Of a stretch of 60,000 nucleotides of DNA, positions 39,439-50,293 are shown one piece after another (positions within the stretch are counted from its first letter, which is position 1; each line of letters begins with the position of its first letter). A program made the position numbers and the translations under genes. This stretch comes from Liolophura sinensis (taxonomy: Eukaryota > Mollusca > Polyplacophora > Chitonida > Chitonidae). Where the stretch lies: the NCBI RefSeq assembly GCF_032854445.1, contig NC_088300.1, forward strand, positions 73,835,005 through 73,895,004, given 5' to 3'. The notes beneath the pieces are model-generated. The model was not told where the DNA came from, made no database searches, and saw nothing but the letters and a program-made list of their open reading frames with translations.

Positions 39439-39607
39439 CTCAAGAGTTTAGTTACTTCAGCTTTTCTGTAAAATACAGATATCAGTGAATAAATTCCATG
39501 CAGTAAAGCTAATACATGATGTAAGATCCTGCTCAGGTAACTAAGTTCACAGTTCGTTGTGACATCAAGATCGGAGTCAAAAATGATGTGGATTCCAAAC
39601 TGAGCAC
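39439..39607 (-). CDS. Candidate internal exon of an unidentified gene
   Basis: A 169-nt segment on the minus strand bounded by a good acceptor (TTATTTCAG, exon starts 39607) and a consensus donor (TTGAG|GTAAGC, exon ends 39439). In the frame entering with two bases of a split codon it holds 55 codons without a stop: it starts AQFGIHIIFDSDLDVTTN, continues through a leucine/histidine-rich helix-like stretch (LSRILHHVLALLHGIYSL) and ends RKAEVTKLL. I do not recognise the family. The neighbours are SINE and repeat sequence, typical of introns. The exon upstream at about 39650-39695 that would be the natural partner has a stop in the needed frame, so a pseudogene is possible. Confidence 0.4.
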
Positions 39608-39927
39608 CTGAAATAATAAATAAATGAACAGTTTTGATAATTAACCATACCTCACTTGAAGTAAGCTCCTGACTTCATGTGTCCAATATCAATTCTGCAC
39701 AGATGACACTATTATACACATTCACGTGATGCCGCCTTGATTCAGACTTAATCGTTATATGGGGTCTTGCATCGTGACGAATATAGAGTAGTGAAACTTT
39801 GTTGTTCTGTCAGGCAATTCGAACAGAAAAGTGTTCCAACCACCATTACACTGGCACTTCCTGACAGAGAATATACGAATAATGGGCAGCTTACAGTTTT
39901 TATTCCAGTCAGTATTACAAACGGACT

Positions 39928-40055
39928 GTCAGGATTTCACGCCGATTGTTTACGGTAATGCCCAAGTCAGGATTTCACGCTGATTGTTTACGCTAATGCC
40001 CATTTAGGGTTTCACACTGCTTTAGGGAATGACTAGTCACGGTTTCACACTGACT
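39928..40055 (+). repeat. Short ~38-bp tandem repeat, about three copies
   Basis: GTCAGGATTTCACGCCGATT, GTTTACG and TAATGCCCA recur in order at 39928 and 39966; later partial copies begin TTTAGGGTTTCACACTG and GTCACGGTTTCACACTG. Confidence 0.8.
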
Positions 40056-41825
40056 GTTCAGTTTGTTGTAAGAAACAAATTTATGAATATTGTCTATCTA
40101 CACTCGGTTTAGTTCTGACAGTTATCTTACATAATGTAACAAGGCAAAATAATGAAAACACACATGCAGACAAAGCCACAATACTCAAAGGACCCACGTT
40201 GTCTTCATGATTAAAATATCAATAAATGAAACTGACGCTGATTTCTGCTCATAAGCGCAAATCATGAACCTAATCGTAAACTTGTAGCAGAAGATGACAG
40301 GGAGCAAGTAGTGCCTTTCCTCACGAGAAATGATCACTTGCTTATAAGGACAGACAGACAGACAGAAGGCCACTGTGGTGGGTAAGTTCTGAGACAGAAT
40401 TTCGCGGAACAGCTATCCAATTAGCCTACAGTCTAACATTTGACGCACGCTAACTTTGCGATAACAAAGCGCGTCCAACCCACACACTTTCGAGATCCTC
40501 TTTTAATATACACAAAGGAATAGATAATGTGGGATGGGAAAAGCGGGGAGATAAACAATCCACTATTAACCTCACATACTTCAAATTTTTTTTTTTTTTT
40601 GCCCATAAGAGCTCTTTTTAGAGACTGACTGGTAGGGGATGTATGACAACACAGCTTTTTAACCCAATCACCCACAAAGTCGAACAAAATCAATAAATGA
40701 GCAGTTTGAGGAAAGTGGTTTTCTGCTCACCCCCAAAGTGACCAATAGAGCAACAACAAGGTGTCCCTTACAACGACGGCTGCCGTCCAGCAGGCCTCGA
40801 CTACACAGGTCAATAACCAGTCTTATCAAATCTGTGTGAGACACGGAGCCTCTGGACTTGGCGGGCTACTTCGCAAGATTTATCCGAGTTGACAACATCA
40901 CGAGGATGGTAACCAGGTTGGTGCAAACACGCAATTTGTTATCCACAGATGTGATTAAATGCGATAAAGAGAATTGGATTAGATAGATAGCATCACCTTG
41001 AGATTACTAGCCTGGTATCCGCTTACAACTGCAATCTTCAAACAATTAACTTGGCACAAGATGGAACGGTGAAACGCATCAGCCACAGGATTTCATTCTC
41101 CGCTCTTATTTCCTGTTTTCCACTCCTCCGATTGGTTCGAACAAAAATTCTGACAGGTAAAGCAGGTCCAAATGACAGGTATTTAAGGAAATGATCTAAC
41201 AAGACCAAGGCAGAGATAAATGCTGGGGAAAAATACAGGTAAGAACAGCAAAACCCTTCTTTATTCTGAAACACCGTGGAATTTTATGTAATGCATTTCT
41301 CGGCATTATCTTGACTGCTAAATCCTTGATACAAGGTTTAAGGTATGTTATAAGAGAAAGATATAGCTCTGTTTGGCCAGCAACATGATACATGGTATTC
41401 CTTAACGCGTGCAGGGCTTCTGAACAGGAATACGCCGTGTCCTTGACTCTAACAAATAACAGATAATTATTAGCATATTTTCCAAGTAATCTAAATTATT
41501 AGTAAATTATTATTTGGACGATGAATGTAATTCGTTATGTCTCCTTAGCTTTGGAAGCGATAGTTCAGCAATGCTTTGGTAAGCTTTCTGGTCTATCCTG
41601 TGATCAGGTTACCATCTTTAATAACGTCTTACTTGTACGTCCATATTATTAACCATTGACCAGATTAGTCGCACCCTCGAACCCACTTCTCGCCGACTCC
41701 GCTGCTGCTTTAAGTAAGGTGTTTTCGGGCACCTAGCGATGGGCGTAGTTTTTTCCGGTTTTGTCCACCCAGAAATCTTATCAATGTCGTGACAAAATCT
41801 TGGATATGTCGTTATAAAGTAATAA
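40056..41825. other. No recognisable gene
   Basis: No gene or mobile element is recognised. A T run of about 16 lies at 40588-40600 region. Upstream of the GPCR, this could contain its promoter and first exon, but no TATA box or start site can be fixed by eye. Confidence 0.4.
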
Positions 41826-42113
41826 AAAATGGGATAAATTTATTTATTTGATTGGTGTTTTACGCCGTACTCAAGAATATTTCACTTATATGACGGCGGC
41901 CATCATTAGGGTGCGAGGAAACCGGGAAGAAACCGGGGGAAGCCCATGACCATCCGCAGGTTGCTGGAAAACCTTCCCACGTACCTCCGGAGAGAAAGCC
42001 AGCATGAGCTGGACATGAACTCACAGCGACCGCATCGGTGAGAGGCCCCTATTTCATGGCGTCGAGCAAGCCTGCTAACCACCTCGCTCGCGGAGGCCCC
42101 CAAAATGGCATAA
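41826..42113 (-). mobile_element. Full-length SINE, minus strand, with target duplication
   Basis: The element is 41838-42101 on the minus strand. Flanks AAAATGGGATAA (41826-41837) and AAAATGGCATAA (42102-42113) are a 12-bp target duplication with one mismatch. It has the same head (GGCCTCCGCGAGCGAGG), body (AACCTGCGGATGGTCATGGG) and tail (GAGTACGGCGTAAAACACCA, then (AAAT)n) as 12791-13057. It lies about 0.4 kb upstream of the GPCR start. Confidence 0.92.
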
Positions 42114-42325
42114 TTTCATTTACGAAAAGTTCACAGTTTAGTTTCTCGAGAGCTTGAATTCCTCACTGGCAGATACACCCAATCCGATAACAACCTAATG
42201 TTGCATGTAGCTTAAAGTGTAATAAAGTTCCAGTGAAATACCATTGGTATGTATTTGTTGAACACGTAACTAATAATCCTATTACAAGAAGTATCTTAAC
42301 ATTATGAAAATAAATGATGTTTGTC

Positions 42326-42342
42326 TTTTCCTTTACATACAG
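42326..42342 (+). other. Probable 3' splice site before the GPCR
   Basis: TTTTCCTTTACATACAG at 42326-42342 is a good acceptor (pyrimidine tract plus CAG) 212 bases upstream of the GPCR start codon, suggesting a spliced 5' untranslated region with the whole coding sequence in the last exon. Inference from sequence only. Confidence 0.45.
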
Positions 42343-42554
42343 GTCACCGCAGATCTCGGTTACCTAAATCATACTCTACACAAAGCTTGAGAGACACAGA
42401 TGTTTCATGCTTGAAGAAACAGGACCTTGATTTGCTGTGATTAAAATAAGATAGAAATTGTACTGGGAAGACTGAGACTGCGCCAGGTACTACAACTCCC
42501 CTTGGGGGCGGACACTCATATCTTTGCGAACAGTCGACGGATTGACACGTGAAC

Positions 42555-43664
42555 ATGAACTTCAGCAGTGAGAACTTTACCCGTGGTAATGCTACCGCCA
42601 TTTATATACGTGCCGACATCCTTCTGCTGGAGAACATCTTGTATCGCACACTTTTACCCATTACCTGTGTGGGTGGAATTATTGGCATCATTATGACAGT
42701 GATAGTTCTGAGCCGAAAAAACATGTGTACTTCCACCAATTGCTACCTGAAAGCTCTGGCCATTACTGATCTGATTTTCCTGACTTTATTCTCCACAAAA
42801 TTGTTGGATAATCACTTTGCTGAGAAGGGCCCAACAGATTTTGAAAAGTTTCACATTTACCTGGCGTACCTGGAGATTTTCCTTCACCTGTTCAACATGG
42901 CATCGATATGGCTGACAGTTATGTTGAGTATCGAGCGATATATCGCCATCTGTTACCCTCTAAGAGCTGTGTCCTTAAGTACAGTCTCAGGAGCACGGAA
43001 ATTCATTGTGACGATCTACTGTGTTGCGTTCTTGTGTGGCCTTCCTAAGTTCTGGGAGATCAAAGTTGCAAGAATCCCACAATACCCCACACCGTTCATC
43101 AAACTGACCGAGTTGAGCTACAACACAGAGTACATCACGGCGTACCGCATCATTTATGAGATTCTCCTGAGCGCCGTGATTCCGTTCTTGTTCCTGATCA
43201 TTATCAACTCACGGCTCATTCAGGAGATTCACAGGTCTACTCGGTACTTGCGACACCACCTAGCGGCAGACTCGATTGTGAGCCACGTGATATCCGCGGA
43301 AGAGTTACAACTAACACTCATGCTTGTTGGCATTACCGCAGTGTTTTTTTTCTGCCATGCCCCATATGTCGTATACAATTTCATCACAGTGCTTACCGAG
43401 TATGTCTACTCCCGCTCTCCAACTGTGGGCTTCACTCGTGCTTTCCGTATTTTCCTACATGTCAGCCTACTTTTATTAAGCCTCAAGTCTGCAATCAACT
43501 TTATTCTCTACTGTTGGTTTAGCGAGAAATTCCGGGTGACCTTCAAACGGCTGTTCTGCATGCCCAATTGTCTCACCCGTCCTCAGATGAGGCGACTGAG
43601 TAACAACAGTCATAATCACAACCGGAGAAACTCTTATCACATCTCCAGAGAGACCACGTGCTGA
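42555..43664 (+). CDS. Class A G-protein-coupled receptor, FMRFamide-receptor-like
   Basis: A 369-aa intronless receptor predicted to sit in the plasma membrane and signal for a neuropeptide of the FMRFamide type. The ATG at 42555 is chosen; the frame is open a little further to a GTG, which is not a eukaryotic start. Three N-glycosylation sequons (N2, N7, N12) lie before TM1 (about 33-53). D72 is D2.50; E127-R128-Y129 is the DRY-type motif at the end of TM3; LPKFWE (163-168) matches the LPRFFE motif of FMRFamide receptors; P210 in TM5, C267-x-x-P270 in TM6, and N315-F316-x-x-Y319 in TM7 with the SAINFILYC pattern of that family. C335 and C339 after helix 8 could be palmitoylated. Unusual: I45 replaces N1.50, position 3.25 is L103 and the second extracellular loop (about 168-196) has no cysteine, so the usual disulfide is absent. 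Length is close to the family norm. The ligand is unknown. Confidence 0.88.
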   Translation: MNFSSENFTRGNATAIYIRADILLLENILYRTLLPITCVGGIIGIIMTVIVLSRKNMCTSTNCYLKALAITDLIFLTLFSTKLLDNHFAEKGPTDFEKFHIYLAYLEIFLHLFNMASIWLTVMLSIERYIAICYPLRAVSLSTVSGARKFIVTIYCVAFLCGLPKFWEIKVARIPQYPTPFIKLTELSYNTEYITAYRIIYEILLSAVIPFLFLIIINSRLIQEIHRSTRYLRHHLAADSIVSHVISAEELQLTLMLVGITAVFFFCHAPYVVYNFITVLTEYVYSRSPTVGFTRAFRIFLHVSLLLLSLKSAINFILYCWFSEKFRVTFKRLFCMPNCLTRPQMRRLSNNSHNHNRRNSYHISRETTC

Positions 43665-43830
43665 TCTCCACGGAGACCACGTGCTGATCTCACTGATATC
43701 CAGGGTCAACATTTGTTGATCTCCTGGATGAACAGTAATTGATCTTCATGGAAACCACGTGCTGATTTCCAGGGTGGCCATGTGCTGGTCTCCAAGGAGA
43801 CCACTTGCTGATCACCAGGGAACCAAGAGG
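43651..43830 (+). repeat. Irregular ~25-bp repeat overlapping the GPCR stop codon
   Basis: GAGACCACGTGCTGATCTCC appears at 43651 and again at 43674; diverged copies follow (GGAAACCACGTGCTGATTTCC, GGCCATGTGCTGGTCTCC, GGAGACCACTTGCTGATCACC). The first unit encodes the last residues of the receptor and its TGA stop (43662-43664), so the 3' end of the gene has been built from or invaded by the repeat. Confidence 0.75.
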
Positions 43831-44711
43831 AGTATCTTCCTGGAACCCTATATACCCGTTAAGTGTCATTATTAGGCTGTCGGCAATGAGCTACTTCATA
43901 ACTGTAGTTGTACAATGAAATCTCACAGTTAATAACTATAGGCCTACAGAAAGCCAGGAAAGATGGTGGAATATATGTAGGTCAACATGGACAGACTTTA
44001 GCTGGGACTAACCTTACACGAAGCAGAGTTCAGCAGAGGGTTACTGGCTGAAGTGTCGATATGCCGTTACACGGACAGAGACCTCATGAAAGTGTAACCA
44101 CAATAGTTCACACTCAAAAACCGTTGGAATAACACCAACAAAGCAGTCAAAAAAGAACAACATGACAAATACATTACCGACATATGTTTGTAGACTTAGT
44201 AAAAGTGAGCTATGTAGTTTTGAGTTGCCATTGCTAATGTGCAGTGATGGATATGCTACCACATCATACATTATTCAGTATCCTAATGGATTACCATGTA
44301 TTAGTCGTTGGCCTGTTCACACGTTTACGTGGACGCCCCGACTTATCTTCTGATTTCAATTACTTACTTTACTGTAGAGAAACTTCTCATAAAACTACTG
44401 ACGCTCACAGCAGAATGTTTCATAGAGCCACTTTAGCGTCGTGGTACAAACAGTCTACACTTTCACAGTCGTTTACCTTATGAACGGTAGTATTCCTGGT
44501 ATACCTGATTCATTCATAGAGAGTTAGCTGTGTAGTGTCGTGATAGTCTGTCACATGGCGTTGTTCTGTTTTAGTACTATACTCTCTAGAATGTCAGAAA
44601 TAATAACTGATTTGGAGATGTGTTGCTCTCTGGATGTAAAAGTTTAGGCCTACGTGGATTTTGTGCCAGAACATCTTTTTATCACAATGCCAAATTTTCA
44701 AATGGGAATAC
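43831..44711. other. GPCR 3' flank, no further gene
   Basis: Probably the 3' untranslated region and flank of the receptor gene. No clear polyadenylation site was fixed and no other gene is recognised. Confidence 0.45.
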
Positions 44712-44948
44712 ACTGTAGTATGTGATCTGAAATGGCAACATTAAGTCTTACCATAGTGTGTCAGCTATATAGATGTGTTTTACAGATCCATGTGTTTTAC
44801 AGATTGCATTTGTTTAGCCTACATGTAATTAGCCCTTTAAATATTACCAGTTCACTTTAGGTCTGAATATCGGCATGGCATGGGTTTTTTAGAAAAATGA
44901 CTTACATGAATCTAACCAGTTCAGTTTTTAAAAATGGTTACCTTTTTA

Positions 44949-45290
44949 TTTGAATACCAACATTGTGGTTTCCAACAATTAGCCTGTTTACGTTTGAATA
45001 CCAGCATTGTGGTTTCCAACAATTAGCCTGTTTACGTTTGAATACCAACATTGCGGTTTCCAACAATTAGCCTGTTTACGTTTGAATACCAGCATTGTGG
45101 TTTCCAACAATTAGCCTGTTTACGTTTGAATACCAACATTGCGGTTTCCAACAATTAGCCTGTTTACGTTTGAATACCAGCATTGTGGTTTCCAACAATT
45201 AGCCTGTTTACGTTTGAATACCAACATAGCGGTTTCCAACAATTAGCCTGTTTACGTTTGAATACCAACATTGCGCTATAGAACAATTAC
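44949..45290 (+). repeat. 44-bp tandem repeat with dimeric pattern, copy A
   Basis: Seven to eight units with TTTGAATACCAACATTGCGG, TTTCCAACAATTAGCC and TGTTTACG. CAACATTGCGG and CAGCATTGTGG units alternate, so the effective period is 88 bp. Confidence 0.9.
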
Positions 45291-45684
45291 CCAGTTTACA
45301 CTTATTTGAATTGCAGAATGCGTTCTAGAATAATTAGACAACTTACAAAAGTGGAATCAGTTATTTGAATACCAGCGTTGTGTTAAGAATAATTAGCGTT
45401 CTGCATACAGCCAGTTCAGTTTTACTGAAGTTTAATTTGCTATGTGAATACGAGCATTGCGTTTTGGAATAGTTTGTCACAAGGATACAAAAATTTGGTA
45501 ATGGAATAGGTTTGCATCATAATTTTAGCATTCGGCTCTAGAATACATTGTCATCTAAATAACGACATTCACTTGTGGAATAGTTTACTAGTATCTTCTA
45601 AACACCAGCATTCAGCTGCAGAATAGCATGATAGCCACCATTCAGTTTTTGAATATTTATTTTTTTATTTAAAAACATTTCGCT

Positions 45685-45790
45685 CATACGACCATCCTCA
45701 GGTTGCTGGCAGACATTCCAGCATGAGCTTGACCTCAACTCACTGTGATCGCATTGGTGACAGGATCCTGGGTCATTGTGCTGCACCAGG
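45685..45790 (-). mobile_element. SINE fragment, copy A
   Basis: On the minus strand it matches the middle of the SINE at 12791-13057: CAATGACCCAGGATCC, CACCAATGCGATC, GCTCATGCTGG and AGCAACCTGAGGATGGTCGT. Head and tail are missing. Confidence 0.8.
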
Positions 45791-45849
45791 ACCCACTTTT
45801 TGAATAGATAGTCACCCACGTCCTGCTGAGAATACTTTGTCATCACATA

Positions 45850-46255
45850 CAGCATTCGTTTTTAGAATACTTAATCGCGTGCATGTAATCATTCAGTTTT
45901 AGAATACTTAATCATCTGCATGTAATCATTCAGTTTTAGAATACTTAATCATCTGCATGTAGTCATTCAGTTTTAAAACACTTAATCATCTGCATGTAGT
46001 CATTCAGTTTTAAAACACTTAATCATCTGCATGATGTCATTCAGTTTTAAAACACTTAATCATCTGCATGTAATCATTCAGTTTTAGAATACTTAATCGT
46101 CTGCATGTAATCATTCAGTTTTAGAACACTTAACCATCTGCAAATAATCATTCAGTTTTTAGAATACCTAATCATCTGCATGTAATCATTCGTTTTGGAA
46201 TACTTAATTATCTGCATGTAATCCTTTTTCTTTTTAGAATTTTTAATCATCTGCA
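45850..46255 (+). repeat. ~37-bp tandem repeat, copy A
   Basis: About ten units with CATTCAGTTTTAGAATACTT and AATCATCTGCATGTA; later units diverge. Confidence 0.88.
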
Positions 46256-47072
46256 TCTGCATTCAGTTTTACAATGCTTTGTCATCTGAAAAATCAAGAT
46301 TCAGTTTAAGAACAGTTTGTTATTTTAATATTAAATACTAGTATCAAATTCTTTGCAGTTTGTCTTCAAAATTCCAACACAAGATATTCGAGTATACCGT
46401 CAACTAAAAGCAGCTATCAGTTTCAGAACAGTTTTGTAGGCGCATATTATCACAATTGCATCTGACAAATCCAAGCACACATATCAACCACAAAAACGAT
46501 TAGAACGGTATTATATCATGCAGCCAACTTTAGATTTTTAAAAGTTTTAACTATGTAAGGATTACAATCAGATAACATTGATTCACTGAGGCCAATTTCT
46601 GATAAAACGTGCATTTTGGCGGAAAACGAGAATAAATTATTTTTTCACTGTATGTTATTTGTATATATGCTGCTGCAATCAAATATTATTGGTAAATATA
46701 TACATGGTACAATGAACAAAAATGCATATTATAGTAAATGAAAGAGGTACATATGTACATGTATATGTAATATATATTGAGTATAAGCTAAGTGCTAGCC
46801 TTTCTGATAATAAAATTGTGATATTATTGTGTTGAGAAACTGTTTTGTTCAAATAGTCACTTGTGCACAAACTTAAAGCTATTCAGAGCCACTGAAGACA
46901 TCTTTAAAAACTCATTGTTTTATTTAAGGTGGCAAGTTGTTCTTTTCATACGCAGAAAAACTCAATTATATTATAGGGTTGCCTATGAATAACCATCTAA
47001 TTAGTGAATGTGATATTACTTTCATAGGTTTGCTAGTAGGTTTCATTATTAAACTTCATTAGTTAAATTTAC

Positions 47073-47205
47073 CTTCAACACCTGTCATTTCCACATGTCT
47101 GTTAAGAGCGACAAAGCCTACATCCTGTGTGAACGTCAACATTTGATAAACCTTGACTGGATGAACTCTTGTGTAGCAGAACACCAGAACATCATGTGTG
47201 TCATG
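47073..47205 (-). CDS. Candidate exon of an unidentified gene, copy A
   Basis: 133 nt on the minus strand with 44 open codons between an AG (GTGAATCAG, exon starts 47205) and a donor (GTTGAAG|GTAAAT, exon ends 47073). The peptide begins HDTHDVLVFCYTRVHPVKVY and goes on with QMLTFTQDVGFVALNRHVEM. Stops flank the frame on both sides just outside the splice sites, as for a true exon. I do not recognise the family. The copy at 51682-51814 differs by an F/L change (TTC versus TTA), again without a stop. The acceptor lacks a strong pyrimidine tract. Its phase does not fit direct joining to the candidate exon at 47930-48010. Confidence 0.4.
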
Positions 47206-47460
47206 CTGATTCACATTTACAGGTTAGCACAGTAGTACATGTAATATATAGTGAGGCATGGACAGCATTGCACTAAATCATGTAGTTTATTACAGTCTTA
47301 TTTTCCAGTCTAATTAAGCACATTTTATAATGAAAGTGACGTTCGAACTGTAATTTGATGTCAAACGCCTTCAGGTCTGTCAAGCTTTTCATTGACCTTA
47401 TGAAGAGACTACAGCGGTATATTATTCTGTGCAAATTGTAAACATGAGACAAAGTATGAC

Positions 47461-47690
47461 AGGTCCTCGCTGGTTCAGACGCTGAAGCGCAGACTCACTG
47501 TGACCGTCAGGCCCTTGGTCGAGGAGATTGCGTGTTCGAATCCAGCTCTAATGGGTCTGGATGTGGCTTTACGTCAGAAAGTTTGTCAGAGACTTGGTGG
47601 TTTGCTCCTTGCACTCTGGTTTCTTAGACCCACTAACGTCATCGCCGTCAAACTTAGTGAAAAGATCATGAGTAAGGCATTTTGACACCA
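47461..47690 (+). mobile_element. SINE, diverged family, copy A
   Basis: A tRNA-like head (CGCTGGTTCAGACGCTGAAG, B box GTGTTCGAATCCAGC) and a tail (GCCGTCAAACTTAGTGAAAA, GAGTAAGGC) that corresponds to the GTATAAGTGAAATATTCTTG, GAGTACGGC tail of the main SINE. Short open frames through it are spurious. Confidence 0.72.
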
Positions 47691-47929
47691 AAGTTTGTTG
47701 ATATTTGGGGAGCACACAATTGAAGTGAAGCCAAACGCAACTGACAAGTGTGTGTATACACTCTATATGTTATTTAACTGAGTTAGGGGGGAAAGATTGG
47801 TTGTAGGTCTAGTGAATGAAATGTTAGCCTGCCAGTCATTACATAGCCTCCATTCTCGGAGAGTAATTCTCAGTAGTTGCTGCCTCCATTGTCATCGATG
47901 CGTTCATGACTCTCGCAGACGCTGCTCAC

Positions 47930-48010
47930 CTGTGTAGTCTTGCATGAAGTTTCTTGGACACCATTTCTCTTCCACTAAGTCCAGTATGACGTCTGTCACA
48001 CGTGAGAAAA
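47930..48010 (-). CDS. Candidate short exon of an unidentified gene, copy A
   Basis: 81 nt on the minus strand, ending in a strong donor (CACAG|GTGAGC, exon end 47930) and starting after GATGAG (exon start 48010). Peptide FSRVTDVILDLVEEKW followed by CPRNFMQDYTG. The acceptor is weak, so the upstream border may be wrong. Family not recognised. The same sequence is intact at 52539-52619. Confidence 0.3.
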
Positions 48011-48089
48011 CTCATCAGTAACTCGCCAAAGGGCAGTTATATGGTTTATTCGTGGTCTTCCGGCTTTAGCTCCTTCCACTCATATATCT

Positions 48090-48978
48090 GGGCTCCAGTT
48101 ATGCTTTGGACAGGTAATTTGCGGATTCCTCTGATCCCACTGTACGTTGGTCCTTGTTGACTAAGTGATCGATGTTTCCCTCTGTCATTCCGGTTTCCTT
48201 CACTCATAAAACTGGGTGGCCATGGACAGGTAATTTGCGGATTCCTCTGATCCCATTGTACGTTGGTCCTTGTTGACAATAAGTGATCGATGTTTCCCTC
48301 TGTCATTCCGGTTTCCTTCACTCATAAAACTGGGTGGCCATGGACAGGAAATTTGTGGATTCCTCTGATCCCATTGTACGTTGGTCCTTGTTGACAATAA
48401 GTGATCGACGTTTCCCTCTGTCATTCCGGTTTCCTTCACTCATAAAACTGGATGGCTTTGGACAGGTAATTTGCGGATTCCTCTGATCCCATTGTACGTT
48501 GGTCCTTGTTGACAATAAGTGATCGACGTTTCCCTCTGTCATTCCGGTTTCCTTCACTCATAAAACTGGGAGGCCATGGACAGGAAATTTGTGGATTCCT
48601 CTGATCCCATTGTACGTTGGTCCCTTGTTGACAATAAGTGATCGACGTTTCCCTCTGTCATTCCGGTTTCCTTCACTCATAAAACTGGATGGCTTGGACA
48701 GGTAATTTGCGGATTCCTCTGATCCCATTGTACGTTGGTCCTTGTTGACAATAAGTGATCGACGTTTCCCTCTGTCATTCCGGTTTCCTTCACTCATAAA
48801 ACTGGAGAGGCCATGGACAGGAAATTTGTGGATTCCTCTGATCCCACTGTAGGCGGATCCTTGTTGACAATAAGTGATCGATGTTTCCCTCTGTCATTCC
48901 GGTTTCCTGCAGTCATAAAACTGGGAGGCTATGGACAGGAAATTTGTGGATTTCTCTGATCCCACTGTAGTGGGTCCT
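48090..48978. repeat. 118-bp tandem repeat, copy A, cut by the gap
   Basis: About seven and a half units of 118 bp, each with TTCCGGTTTCCTTCACTCAT, AAAACTGG, GGACAGG, GATTCCTCTGATCCCA, GTACGTTGGTCCTTGTTGAC and AAGTGATCGA. The frame shifts by one base per unit (118 is not a multiple of three), so overlapping minus-strand open frames of about 79 codons are by-products. The array ends in the N run. Confidence 0.95.
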
Positions 48979-49178
48979 NNNNNNNNNNNNNNNNNNNNNN
49001 NNNNNNNNNNNNNNNNNNNNNNNNNNNNNNNNNNNNNNNNNNNNNNNNNNNNNNNNNNNNNNNNNNNNNNNNNNNNNNNNNNNNNNNNNNNNNNNNNNNN
49101 NNNNNNNNNNNNNNNNNNNNNNNNNNNNNNNNNNNNNNNNNNNNNNNNNNNNNNNNNNNNNNNNNNNNNNNNNNNNNN
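48979..49178. other. Assembly gap, exactly 200 N
   Basis: Two hundred Ns, a placeholder-like round number. Sequence to its left ends inside the 118-bp array; sequence to its right starts again at the position equivalent to 44712. Confidence 1.
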
Positions 49179-49412
49179 ACTGTAGTATGTGATCTGAAAT
49201 GGCAACATTAAGTCTTACCATAGTGTGTCAGCTATATAGATGTGTTTTTACAGATCCATGTGTTTTACAGATTGCATTTGTTTAGCCTACATGTAATTAG
49301 CCCTTTAAATATTACCAGTTCACTTTAGGTCTGAATATCGGCATGGCATGGGTTTTTAGAAAAATGACTTACATGAATCTAACCAGTTCAGTTTTTAAAT
49401 GGTTACCTTTTT

Positions 49413-49755
49413 ATTTGAATACCAACATTGTGGTTTCCAACAATTAGCCTGTTTACGTTTGAATACCAGCATTGTGGTTTCCAAAAATTAGCCTGTTTAC
49501 GTTTGAATACCAACATTGCGGTTTCCAACAATTAGCCTGTTTACGTTTGAATACCTGCATTGTGGTTTCCAACAATTAGCCTGTTTACGTTTGAATACCA
49601 ACATTGCGGTTTCCAACAATTAGCCTGTTTACGTTTGAATACCAGCATTGCGGTTTCCAACAATTAGCCTGTTTACGTTTGAATACCAACATTGCGGTTT
49701 CCAACAATTAGCCTGTTTACGTTTGAATACCAACATTGCGCTATAGAACAATTAC
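49413..49755 (+). repeat. 44-bp tandem repeat, copy B
   Basis: Same 44-bp units as at 44949-45290, with the alternation of CAACATTG and CAGCATTG units partly different (one CTGCATTGTGG variant at 49555). Confidence 0.9.
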
Positions 49756-49930
49756 CCAGTTTACACTTATTTGAATTGCAGAATGCGTTCTAGAATAATT
49801 AGACAACTTACAGAAGTTGAATCAGTTATTTGAATACCAGCGTTGTGTTAAGAATAATTAGCGTTCTGCATACAGCCAGTTCAGTTTTACTGAAGTTTAA
49901 TTTGCTATGTGAATACGAGCATTGCGTTTT

Positions 49931-50118
49931 GGAATAGTTTGTCACAAGGATACAAAAATTTGGTAATGGAATAGTTTGTCACAAGGATACAAAAATTTGG
50001 TAATGGAATAGTTTGTCACAAGGATACAAAAATTTGGTAATGGAATAGTTTGTCACAAGGATACAAAAATTTGGTAATGGAATAGTTTGTCACAAGGATA
50101 CAAAAATTTGGTAATGGA
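49931..50118 (+). repeat. 37-bp repeat, five identical copies
   Basis: GGAATAGTTTGTCACAAGGA plus TACAAAAATTTGGTAAT is repeated five times without change. Copy A has it once, so this is a length variant between the two segments. Confidence 0.95.
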
Positions 50119-50293
50119 ATAGTTTGCATCATAATTTTAGCATTCGGCTCTAGAATACATTGTCATCTAAATAACGACATTCACTTGTGGAATAGTTTAC
50201 TAGTATCTTCTAAACACCAGCATTCAGCTGCAGAATAGCATGATAACCACCATTCAGTTTTGAATATTTATTTTTTTATTTAAAACATTTCGC

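Larger units (their letters stand above)
44712..48978 (+). repeat. Duplicated segment, copy A (left of the gap)
   Basis: The whole segment recurs as 49179-53468 with only scattered substitutions, one-base indels and differences in tandem-repeat copy number. It runs right up to the N gap. Contents in order: 44-bp repeat, SINE fragment, 37-bp repeat, two candidate exons, a second SINE, and a 118-bp repeat that is cut by the gap. See copy B for the comparison. Confidence 0.95.

Noticed and set aside
47500-47685. Open frame of 61 codons, also present at 52110-52310
   Set aside because: Runs through a tRNA-derived SINE, not a gene.
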